A DNA stretch of 64,000 bases from assembly GCA_025024175.1 (NCBI GenBank), contig QCXZ01000137.1:69874680-69938679 (forward strand). The letters run 5' to 3'. The notes under the pieces were generated by a model. The model was not told where the DNA came from. It worked only from the letters and a program-made list of their open reading frames with translations, and did no database searches. This DNA comes from Rhyzopertha dominica (Eukaryota; Arthropoda; Insecta; Coleoptera; Bostrichidae). Shown piece after piece: positions 12,301-24,400 of the stretch (position 1 is the stretch's first letter; each line of letters opens with the position of its first letter). Position numbers and translations under genes: made by a program.

Positions 12301-15080
12301 TCTCTAATTCATAGGTAACTACGGATATCTGAAACTGAGTATACTTTAGTGTCCGAAATTAGGTGCAATTGAAATTTTCGCTTTAAATGACTTTTGTATT
12401 AAAACTATAGATGAAAATAAGTTTTTTTTATAAACATAAGATGATTATATACTACTTTTCTTTAGCAATTCATACAGAGTTAGCAAATGGGATAGGGTTA
12501 AAATATATCACTAAACTGCACAAAACAAAATTACAGTTCGTCTACCTGAAGATGCCAGAAGCTACCCTTTTATGGNTTTTAGTTCTTTTTAGTTGTTTTT
12601 ATTGAGATGGACCCGCTAAGAGTCTATAACTTAAACAGATTAACTGTGATATTACAGTTTATGTATAATTGTAGGTATCGTATTGGACAAAATTTTACAT
12701 GAAGACTTCGGTTTAAGTAGTTTGTGTCGTTGGGTTGAAGTTAATCCAAATTTTACTTTGTTGAACCGCTTGGAGGGTAACACGGTGTGTTATTGGCGAA
12801 ATCAATCCACCATTGCTTGAAAAAGACGAAACTTGGGCTTCCGTGATGTTGAAGTCTTCGCGAGGAATATGCTTGAAATAAGATTCAAACTAATTCTTCT
12901 TTAAGATAATAATTCTTTAAGTGTATCCACTCAATTTTTTTTTGTATAGCGCTTTCCACTAACAGGTATTCATCGTCGGTACAATAAAGATCAAAACATA
13001 GAAAAAAGAAACTTTTATAAATCGATTGACAAATTCAAAAGATTTAGAAATAAGCAAACTTGACTACAAACCAAAAGTAACCTAGATGCCATAGGATTTC
13101 TTTCAAATGGAGAAAACATTTAATTAATTCGTGTATATGTTTTATTATAATTTAAAGCTCACCAAACTAAAAAAAAGGTAAACACCATCCATGTACTTTT
13201 AAGTCGGATTAACTTTATTCTAACTTTGTTTTTTTATTTCCTTCATGGGTGTTTTTTAGCCGAACGACCATCCATACATCGAGTGAAGCCATCGATTTAT
13301 TGTAGACTCAGTTTGACGGCAACATTATTTCACCAAACGGTTCGTTGGTACGAACGGCCCTTCGCGGTAGTGATATTGGTCGGCATTAGACTATTTTTTA
13401 CGGCGACATGTCAAATCGGCTTATACCAATAAACCAGCAACTGCTGACGACTTTTACGCTAACATTAAAAGTGTTATTGGTAAAATACTGCCATAAAAAG
13501 CTTATGCTTTCTAACTTGAGGCCGTGGTGGACACATGCCAGAGATCATTAAGAAATTATCTATCAAATAAAAAGAAATTTGTGTTCTTTGCATTAATTGT
13601 CTGTATTCTATTTCAATTAAAAATCTGGACACGCCTCAAAAAGATCCCCTACATATACTGATTTAGTATGGAATACCTACATTGCAAGTACGTATTCAAA
13701 CCGTTCATGCGTAAATAGGGTATTTTATTCGTTCTTGTTCCCTATGATATATCTTTGTAGTTACAAAGCTTTTGCATATCCTTCATATCGATGGAAATGT
13801 TCAAGGAACGAGCTCATTTATCGTACGAATAGGCAATGATATATACAGAACGTATGGAATATTACGTAGCAAATGGAAATCAATCTAAGATACATTCCTC
13901 ATTTCATATATACAAATCTCGGGCGATACACGAGCAGATACTGCGTCACATAAATTTAGAAGCTGGAAACTTGCTGTATTATGGATAGCACTGTACGATG
14001 TATGGAAATCCGCTTTAGTATTGCCAATTTTCAAGGCAAATCACCTAAAAGATATTAATAACTTAATGCCAATTAGTAGTTTCCCAAGTCTGTAGAACAT
14101 TTTACTCGTCCAATTTACGTTTCATGCTGAATGGAATGAGGAAATTTCTAGTTAATGTACTTAATGTAGTCAACCTTCCAGTTAACTGATAACGCACTAT
14201 TTCTTACCTCTTTAGAAATCCAGAAGGCTTTTGACAAACAACCACAATTTTTTAATGGGCGTCATTCGACTAGCGCGATTACAAATCTATTAAAAAATGT
14301 GTTTCAAGGTTTAATATGGGGTCGATTGCTGTGTACATTCCATGTGTATGTTAACGATACATAGACTTAGTATTCAAATTTTTTACATACAAATTTCACA
14401 AAATAAAAAGTTCCGGTATTATTGGTTGGAGTAATGCTCTCAACAACTAGGTTACTTTAGCAAAAAAATCATATGTAATAATTATTATTGATTTAATTTC
14501 AACTTTTGCGTTGTCTACGTTCGGAATTTACTTCTATTGTAGAAAATTTGCTAAAGGTGAAAATTTCGGGATTAAATGCCAGGAATCCGATGGTTTATTG
14601 CTCAATACGGTTTTCTTTTTTGTAGATAGCCACTTTATATAGAAGACAATGGGGTACAACCAAATTATTTCTACGGTACCTTTAAATTTAAGATAAAAGG
14701 GCATACTTACCCCACCCATATATCATATATTCTTCATAAATTCTAAGATACAAGACGAATTGATCAAATTTACAATAAAAGTAATTTAAAACTTGTTAAA
14801 AATCAATTTTATTTTTCACACACTGTCTTTGGGTGGAGCTGACAAGAGAAAAAACTATTTTATATTTAATTTTACCGCAAAGAGTCATTGTTTATAAAAA
14901 GTTCTACTTCTTGGCAAAAAAGTTTTCCATAAAAAAACTTAAGATCAGGAATACAGAGTGTCAGTAAATTAAAACAAATTAACATAAAAATGTTCTAAGT
15001 AATATTATTTATTATTTCAGAAACAACATTTATCAGCAAAGTGCTTTTAAAAGGTGTTTTAAAAATGCTAACCAAAGATG
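12301..15080. other. Intronic spacer, nothing recognised
   Basis: AT-rich intron DNA. Open frames at 12411-12605 and 13226-13432 (+) and 14534-14719 (-) carry no domain I recognise. The 13226-13432 block is more GC-rich and could be an unidentified repeat. Confidence 0.5.
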
Positions 15081-15480
15081 AAGGTTTTANTTAACACAAT
15101 CCTACGTAATAGAAAATCCCAAGCTATCTTTAAGAAAGCATGCTCAGAATCTGGAAATAAGCAAAAGTTGCCTATAAACTTCACATTTTGAAAACATATA
15201 TGTCGGCATTTCCTGATACATCGGAGACAGAAAGAAGGAATTAACGGTCGCAAAACCGTTGTCCTGCACACAACACAATTTTGGTCATACTAGGTTATTT
15301 TAGTCAGATCATGATAGGTCACCGGATCTGACATCACTAGATTTCTTTCTATGGAGTGCCTTAAAGCAGAAAGTATGCTCCAATAATTAGGCGTACGATA
15401 TAAGAAAAGCAGTAAATGAAATTAACCAACCATACACTATACTAAAAGTTATGAGGAGCTGAGAAATTGTAGAAGTTGGA
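15080..15480 (+). pseudogene. Mariner-like transposase remnant
   Basis: The + strand at about 15318-15385 reads RSPDLTSLDFFLWSALKQKV, the block around the third catalytic acidic residue of mariner/IS630-type transposases found in many insects. It is followed in another frame by AYDIRKAVNEINQPYTILKVM. Upstream sequence 15100-15300 contains broken fragments (for example FPDTSETERR). Stops and frame changes show it is dead. Confidence 0.6.
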
Positions 15481-16900
15481 GTTGGCTATGTCGAAAAAAA
15501 TAGTTTGGATACCTGACGACTTACTAAAATAAGTTATGCAATTTTTTAATACAAATATTAAAATAAACTGTATTGCTTTAATAATTTTAAGCACATGGAG
15601 AAGCCCATTAAACAGGGAAATTGGAACAAAATAATTTCCACAATACACACAATATACGATAGCCATAATATGCTAGACTCATATTTTCTGCTTTCTGCTT
15701 TATCATCATTTTCCATCACTGATCACAAACAACTTCATTTAATAATGCATTTTCCTAAAATAATAAACAATGGTACTTCCTACTAGAACATTTTTTTAGG
15801 CATTAATACCCTGTCATTTATTTTGTTAACAAAACTTGTTTTTTGAGAAGCAGAACATTTTATAAAGAACGCCTTTTTGTCATACAGTTAAAAACTGTCT
15901 TATCAATTTCATCCGTGGACATGCTATATATTATCAAGGCTGAATGTCGATTTATTCGGTAAGTTTTCATCACTTTTTATCGAACTGTATTCTACAGTAG
16001 CACAGAAAATTCTAAAACCTGCAATCACTTTTAAAGTTTCGCAAAACACCATTCGTTTGACAGATCTGTTGAGCCTCTGCCGTTACTCGCATTGTTACTA
16101 TTACTTTTAGTAATTTGTCCTTTAAAGTTATGTTCATTTAAATTATTTGCTTTCAGGATATAAATGAAGTACCGTTCGTTTCAGTCCACTAAATAAAAGA
16201 CCAGATCTTAAGCGCCCAGTTTTAAATAATGCAATTGTTGTTTTCCTCTTGCTTTTTAGAGTGTCAGTTTTTCATGTCTATAGCTGAATGTATAAGATAT
16301 CATGTGACACACCTGTTACAAAAAATATTTAACAAAAAAAGTATCTCACCAAGAGGCGTACATTCTACCTTATCTAACATTTTTATATTTTTCCTATAAA
16401 CGTGTAACTTAACAGTTTTCTTAAAGTGCGATGATAAAACAGTCCAATCGCAAAGCTGCTGTTCCGACAAACGACAAAACTCTTTGTTATAGGTAACGTA
16501 TATTATTGACCGATAAGAACATCGGAATATTGAACTACGGAGCTGCATACACACATAAAGTGCGCGCCAGGAACGAAGTCTCCCTTAGGAATGTAACATC
16601 GTCCACAATTTCAACGGAGCGAACCCCATGGGTGGTCCGAGTTCATAAATTTATTCGTCACGTTAGCCTGAAATTGCAACCATGAATAATGGCGGACAGG
16701 CCAATGATTTAAATGTCTGCCGGCAATTTTCATCCCAACCACGTCTACCTTCTTTTCTGGCGCACATAATTGGGTATTATCACTATTTTTGAGAATTACG
16801 TAAAATGAATCTTGAAGTGCATATATATCGTACGCTATGCTAAGAAACACAAAAAAAAATATTTATAGGTAGAGAATTTCAGGTCTGAAATTCGAATCTT
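15481..16900. other. Intronic spacer, nothing recognised
   Basis: AT-rich. Open frames at 15442-15786, 16300-16554 and 16611-16850 on either strand show no supportable product. Confidence 0.5.
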
Positions 16901-17905
16901 AGGAGTCACCGCCGAAACGCTTCTATCCAAGGTTATTCAACTCGTGACGTCAAGTGTCATGTAAACATTACTGAGGAGCGTGCTGTTTAATGGTGTAGTA
17001 TCATTCTTGTATTGGAAAAGCTTTTGTGTGGTGTTTTTTCAAAGAACGGTGTAAGAGGTCGCACCAAAAAGTGATTTGTGTAGTTTTACAAGCATCTATT
17101 ATGTATGGAAGACAAAACAAGTGTTGTTTTGTACATGGTTATAAAAGTACTTCAGTCAGTACAGCTAACAAAATTTTTGTAACCGTTCCTTGAGATTATC
17201 AACGTATGAAAAAGTTGTTTAAGGCCCCTAGACGTCATATGCCGAAATCGCAGTTTGTTTTTCTGTTGTAAAGATCATTTTAATTCTTACTGTAAGTTTT
17301 ATTATTCTTTTTGGGGTTATAAGTGTTTACCATTCAGTTTCCATTTTGTTATAGCTTTAAGAGGATATGAAAAATTATATGCGTTTTAAGTTGATAGAGG
17401 GAAATATTATAATAAAGAACGACGTTGTTCTCCATATATTCGACTGTTAGCCAGACCGGAAACGAGCCAAAAGAACCCCGAAAATAAATGGCAATTTATA
17501 TTTATTCTGACCTATAAAATAAATGTCAAGTTTAGGGTACATTTTTATGTTTACAAATAGTATGTTTCCAGCAACCCACTGTGATCAAATTATCAATGCT
17601 ACGTTAATTTGATAAAAAGTTCACTTATGCTGTTGCTTGTTGCTTTTACGTTCCTCATCTCCACCGCGTTGAACTGCTCATCGCTGTACACAAATTCCAT
17701 AACAATGAACATGTCTTCAGAAGTCATAAGTATTTTAATTTTTCTTGGCGTATTTTAATTCGCTTGTCACAAAATGAACGCAAACAACAAACTAATAAAT
17801 TGACGGGCTGAGGCTGACGCATGACGCGCTGACCCGATGTAAACAAGCGGCCATTTACAAGACACCTGACGTCACGGCCAATATGTTCGCGTTCTGGCGG
17901 TCCCT
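16901..17905 (+). mobile_element. About 1-kb element with diverged inverted ends and THAP-like fragment
   Basis: The left end AGGAGTCACCGCCGAAACGC ... GTGACGTCAAGTGTCATGTAAAC resembles the reverse complement of the right end AGGGACCGCCAGAACGC ... GTGACGTCAGGTGTCTTGTAAATG. From the ATG at 17101 the frame reads MYGRQNKCCFVHGYKS, like the start of a THAP zinc-finger domain, and then hits a stop. Downstream RRHMPKSQFVF resembles the later part of the same domain in another frame. THAP domains are found in P-element and some other transposases. This copy is truncated and non-autonomous. Confidence 0.45.
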
Positions 17906-18323
17906 TTAAATATTCACATTTTTAATATTAAAAATACACGTTACGATCCATTTTTTCGAATTTATAAGCTGTCACAGCTATTTTGTGGATTAGATGCTAC
18001 CTATTAATATGCAATTTAATAAAATATAAATACATGGCAAGTACCCAATTAAAGTGGTGTCACACTACACAAAATATTTGTGCGCTCTAACGCTGCGGCA
18101 ATCATCATTGCGTTAGCTATTGGCTTACAAAGTTAATTTCACATTTTAAAACAGTACTTAAAGGTTGGGAAGAAGGTTTAATAACTTCTTTTGGCAAGTT
18201 AGAATGGTGATATATTCATGACTATTTTATTGCAATATATGGGCATAATAACAATTAAAAAGAATATATTATTTGTGATAAATATTTCCTTGTTTAAATC
18301 ACATATGTATACTATCGACTGGA
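17906..18323. other. 3' flank and likely 3' UTR of alpha-catenin-like gene
   Basis: On the - strand this follows the stop codon at 18324. A candidate AATAAA signal lies on the - strand at 18226-18231, about 93 bp past the stop, so the 3' UTR may be short. No other feature was seen. Confidence 0.5.
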
Positions 18324-18485
18324 TTATAAAATCTCGCTGGGTAGCTGAAAAACTGATAACTCCGCGGTCGGATTGACTTTCCTCTGGGATCCCCTGCGCA
18401 CGATCTTTCGGGTTTCGTCGGTCCTCTCTGTGCGCACCAGGGGCTTCTTTTCTGGCAATTTCATTTTCCAAACGACACCGAGAGA
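18324..18485 (-). CDS. Alpha-catenin-like exon 11 (C-terminus)
   Basis: Residues about 826-878 and the stop. It reads SLGVVWKMKLPEKKPLV at its start and ends in LSVFQLPSEIL, the conserved basic C-terminal tail of the actin-binding domain. I chose the acceptor ATTTTGCAG|TCTCTC because it aligns the WKM block with the family. An upstream AG (TTAG|GTCAGG) also gives an open frame with 12 extra residues. Confidence 0.8.
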   Translation of the reverse strand, partial: SLGVVWKMKLPEKKPLVRTERTDETRKIVRRGSQRKVNPTAELSVFQLPSEIL

Positions 18486-21400
18486 CTGCAAAATCGCATT
18501 GTTATGACGCATCCTGACCTAATTCATAAGGTACTTACCGAAACCTTGCCCGTTCGCGGGAATTTCGTCGATGCCACGTAAGACGCCTTCACGGTCATTA
18601 CGACGGCATTCATCAAGTTCTTAGCCGATTGAATTAAAGACGTTGCGCTCTCGAGCTAAAATAAGAAAATTACACCTTGAATAAAATAGATGGAATACAT
18701 TCTTGCCGAATTTCTTAAATCAAATTACGAGCAGTGCACATTTTTTGGTCTGTACGAACGATTTAAGTGATCAGAACGATAAAAAAGTTATCCCACACAC
18801 TTCTAGACATGATGCTGCTAAACAGAATCAGAACGTCTATCGAGGTTCAATGTTTACAGCAAGGATCACGGGGTGGAATACAATTCTTGAAAATTGACTA
18901 TTAGTACCAAACAAAAAATTGTGGCTATGAGCTCCTGATGTTTCCGTCCTAGACATAATATAAGTAAAACATCATCGGGTGGTACTATAATTTCATGTTC
19001 GTGTGATTTGCGTTTTTAAGAACATGCATTTCATCTATAATATCTTATACTTGAATCTAACCGTTTTTGAAATTTTAAAAATTTAATGTCGAAGATGATG
19101 TTTGCAAACCGGAAAAAATAATTAATTTCTCGCTTACAAATGTCTTGTTTAACGTGGTGGTTCATCTGTATTAAAAGGACCACTTTAACATACTTCACAT
19201 AGTATTTTATAAAGATTAATACAGAGTGTTCAAAGAGCAAGAAAAAAAATTAATGAGCACGCTACTGAACTGAACTTTGATGTATATGTGCTGCTTTGAC
19301 CTCGAATTTGACTAAAGCTTTGGTAGCTAGCAATATCTTTTCAAAAACATAATATATTGGCCTGTTATCCCGATAACTTGCTCTTATACTCATTATAATC
19401 ATATCCCGGCGATAATTATCTTTGACAATATAAAAGTTAAATTGACAAAAAACGATTGACAGTTTTTTTTCAAACGGAAACCCTATATTCTTACAATTTA
19501 ATTTCATGAGAATAAGAATAACTTTGCATAAGGCTGTCTATTCATGCAAAATCGTTATTATGAAATATCCTCGATAAGTATACTCGAAGACTTAATTAAA
19601 GAAACGGCTAGCGTTGTTATACAAGGTGGTTAGAAATAAACATATCGTTAAATTCCCGACAGACACGCTGCACGCTCTACTATTTCTTAGAGGTAGAAAG
19701 TGCTATGTGAATATCAGGTCAGTAAAAAGATCTTCACTGCTAAACAACTAATATAACAACGCTAGCCGTTCCTTCAATGAAGTTTTCGAGTGTACCTCTT
19801 ATTTTGGTCAATGTCATAGACAGTGTGGTTTACTATCTTGTCCTTTGTTATTACCGTTTTGGGGAATAATTTTATTTTGTATTTGATAAAAATCACACTG
19901 TAATACGCAAGAATCTGCATTTTTAACAATTCTTTTTATCCCTTGAGCCGGGTAGTAGTGAAAGTATTTGTTTGCTTAGCACTCTTATTACAGCCTTGTG
20001 ACATATAAAGTCAAATGCAGTATAATATGTCTCTGTATTAATATAAACATCCTATAAGCTGTATTACTTTCTAGTACAATCTATTATTCGCAATAAATAC
20101 TGAATGCTTCTAGTGCTGAAAGGAGACAAATTTAAAATTTGCAGGCGACATACTTGTAGAGTTTGGTTTCAAATTTCAGTTAGGTGATTGCCAGAAATTG
20201 CATTTTGCTGCGCAAGTCGAGTCATCTGCAGACATTGATTATAAAATCTGATTGATGTGTACCTAATTTAATTATGTAGGTGGGTTCAAATCGCACGTAA
20301 GGTTACGCGTGGGTAGAATGCTAAAAATGAGATGTTTTGTCTGTAAAGGACAAACAACAGCTATTAACGATCATAACGATCTGTGTATTTTTCGCGACCT
20401 GCTTACAAATCGTCGCTCTCTTTTTTATGTTGAAATATTCAAGCACTGTAATGGAAAGCTTACTGGATAAACATTACGAGCTTAAAAAGGTTTGGATCAG
20501 CACGTCACTTCTTAGTATACACGTAGCTAATTAGCATATTGTGTGCATACACAGTTTTTGACCTATCCATATTTGACATTGTTTATGGTAGCACAGCTGC
20601 AAAGGTCGAAGAAAAACAATTCACAACAGCATATTTACAAGGTAGATGGCCTAGATGAATTGGTCTTATTGTCAACAGGAATTTCTTATGCTTTGAAGTG
20701 TGTGTTAACAAGTTAGGCCCAAAGAGATTAAATATTAATCATACGCTCGCTAAAAATCCAATTAGAATCTTGTTTAATAACAATAAAAGATTATAATTTC
20801 TTGTAAAAATTTTCATGTAAACTTACGTCAGCAATGACAAGATTTTCATTCAGGATTGTGACATCCGCCTTTACTTTCGATGTTATCTTCAACTGCTGAC
20901 AATATAAGGTTATGCGTTCCAGGTAAACCAGCAAATCTCCTTTGGTAGTGCTCTCAGGGCATCGCTCAGCAATTGGTTTTACCAGTGCGTCCAGTTTTGT
21001 TCCCGCTTCTGAAATTTTCTGTGCTGCTGCAATAACATCCATCATGTTTCTAAGTGACCCCCTTCCTCTAGTGAAATCTGTCATGTCCAACATAATGGAG
21101 CACATGTATTTCGCCAACACTATAATGTCGTTCGACGTTTCATCCCATTTACCAATTTCGATGTCGAAGTTGCGCTTTTCTTTGTGGAATGTCTTAAGTT
21201 TATCTTCAAGTATTACTTTGTGTTCTTCTGGTATCTCGGGTAACGGCGTAACGTTAGCTAAAATTGAATGTGTTATACATGGTGTCCCACAGGGAACTGC
21301 CTCGATCCATATATGGAAAAAGGGGATTAGAAAAAATCTGAAAATTTGGCAGCATACTAAAGTCGATGCAAGACACACCGCTAAAATATTTTCAAGATGG

Positions 21401-24400
21401 GGATGCGTGTAGTTATACTGGAAATAGTTATCATCATTTTAAATAAAATACCCATTTAAATAAAATAGCCTATATATTATATAGGGTTTCTATACAGGAG
21501 CGGAAAGTACGTGTGCCAATGCACCCATAGAAGTCATCCATGTGGGTGCAAACATTTTTAAAATAAACACACAGCGACAAGTTTTATTCTATAACATGAT
21601 CTGAAAAAAAACGATTAGAAACAGGAAATGGGTCTATCACATTTATTCTGTTTTGCATAGAACCTCTACTCGTATGTACTACCACGAAGTAAGCAAAGTA
21701 TTTCTTCAACATTTCTGCTACTACCCCAAAATTCGAATTTAAAGGTTTTATACCGCCTTTGAGTGGTAGGTGGAAGTAGTGGAAATTCACATTTTCGTAA
21801 AATCACTATCTGTTCAACACAGCACAACTTAGTGGGAAGAAATTTGGTCGGAATTGCGTCTTCAGGCTGCTGCAAGTTTTCGGAGAGCACTCCAAAGGTT
21901 TGTTTTTGATTGTAGTGTGAAACTAATCCTTATGTTCTCCTTCTATAAATGGTGTACTACGCCACTGCACACGTTGGCATTGTACAAATGATAACAAAAG
22001 CACTATCTGCTAACAGAAATGCGACTCAAAATTGCTCAAAAACTAGGGTTACCAACTACCCGTGTATATGGGGCGGGGTAATGGGGGTAAAAAGCGAGAT
22101 TTTCTGCAAAAAAGCGGGACAGAGTTAAGGCGGGCAGATTTTGAAGAGGAACGAAGTATGAAATGTTATGATGGAACGGTAAATAAAATCAAGGAAGGAG
22201 ACGATTGAATGCAAATATTGCGGATTATAGGCAAGGAGCATTTGTTACGTCTTTTTACGCGTAAATTACCATTCTGTGAATATTAACAGAAGAGCGAGAT
22301 AACCACGAGGTACAAGAGAATTTAAAAGCGGGACATTTGGCAACCTAACAGAAACCCAACAGTTGATAGTAATATTCGCCCTTAGATATATGTCAGTTTT
22401 GCATTTTTTTGTGCCTAAAGTGACATCACGCGAAGTAGATCCACAAAATATGTCACCTCCTTGCCACCCCTTACCTTATTTCCGCCACGACGCATAAGTA
22501 ATTTAGTTTTTTTTAATTGTTTAGTTGTTATTTATTTAACCTGACAATAAAAATAAACATCATATACTTTTCGTGTTTGATTTTTAGTTGGGTTAAGTAC
22601 AGCAGTGGATAAATTATTTTTGGCACCCATACAAAAATTTAAAACTCGCGTCCCTGTTTCTATAAATGATTCATGCATCGCGGGCGGCGTTGATTTCTGC
22701 ATTCTTTGTGCCGCCTTTTTGTAACTAATGCCAAGCTAGAATATGCACGGCGATAGTAGTGCAAGTTGCAGATGTCACACAATGTGAGCTTTCTGCAACC
22801 TTAAAGTTGATTATCCCACAAAATATGTTGAAAATACACACTCCCAGGCCTTTCTCATATTAAAATATATCAAATAATAATTTAAAAATCGACAGATGAC
22901 AAGTATACGTCACTTTCCTGAGAGGCAGCAAATTGATTTAATCGATAATTTCCATAAGCGCCCCGGATGCATGAATCATTTATAGAAACCCTATATTTTT
23001 CGATTCTACGCAATATTCTAGGCATATTTCATGCAACAAGTCTTATACCTGTCTAAGCGTTTCGATATATTTACATTTTTATCTCAAAAATGACTAAGTA
23101 TAAGACATGGTACATGAAATATGCCTAAAATATTGCGTAGAATTGAAAAATGTTAAAAATATATAAGGTGTTCCGTTTAAAATGAGGAAGTTGATATCTA
23201 TTTCCGGTATAACCGGATGTACCACCATCTTGAAAATATTCTAGAACATGTCCCCCGCCGATGCTTAATTTTCAGATTTTCGCAATTCCAGTTTTTTATA
23301 TATGGATCGAGGCGGTTCCCGAACAGTTTAATTAACTCATTAGCAAGTTATAACGGTTAAAAGAAAATACGGACAACATTTAGATTTTTTAGTACTATAA
23401 CTGAAATTATTATCAATGATGGCGGATTGGTGATTAAAGTGGCATTAACATACCAACTTAGTACAGAATTTCCAGTTACTTACGTGGTTGTTCATTTCCT
23501 ACGTCAACCTCGTCTGGATCCAATTCATCATCACTCTAAAAGACACAGTCATAAAAGTTTCTAATCTGTTCACAAAAATACCTGCTCTTACCCTATTCAT
23601 AAGTACAGCTCTTCGGATTTCTCTCACGCCTTCAAATACAGTCCTGGACGCATCAATAAATTCGTTTTCATCGGGATCCTTGGGAGGATTACTTTTCAAA
23701 GCAGCCACTGTGTTATCGACTTTTTTCTCGAACGTATCTAAAATGTCATCCCTAACGACTTTGACGGCTTGCATGACACGTCTAGTATAGGTGCAGGGCT
23801 CGTAGTTGTCCATCTCTCCTTCAACCACTTTACAAACTCTTCTAGAGCGTCCCGATATGTTACTAGCTAGCCTAGATAGCTCTTCCACATTTCCAGATTT
23901 GAGGGCTTCTAAACAATTATTGACGTCTTCTAGTATAAGATTTTCTGCAACAGACAAGAAATCATCCACGGTGGTGATGTCATCTACGGCGTCCTCTAGA
24001 AGAGCCAGCTGCTTTTCCCAAAGAATCTTGAATGCTTCCATGTTTTCTTGCACCAGTTTGTCGTTTGGTTTGGCGGCAAGTATTCTGGCTGCGTTGACAA
24101 CTTCTGGCGCAAGCTTTTGCAGTTCGGTGGAGGCAGTTCGAACCAAATGCACCCCTTCTTCGTTACTAGATAAGGTGCATGCTAAGTTTGCTACCTTGAA
24201 TATTGAAGTGGTAAGAATATTGTTAACACGAAACGACGGTACATACTTCTACAAGCTTTTTTGCGTGTTCCAAGAACGCTTCAGCAGCTCCATCAAGCCT
24301 ATTCTTGTTGCCACTTTTCGCTGCCTCGATAAGTGCATATAAGGGAGTAGTAGTTTCCAAAAATCTGTTGTCGGATAAAAGGTAATATTATTTAAATGCG

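Noticed and set aside
23488..24342. Open frames of 100 and 178 codons on the + strand over alpha-catenin-like exons 6-8
   Set aside because: Antisense shadows of the real exons on the - strand, with no motif of their own.
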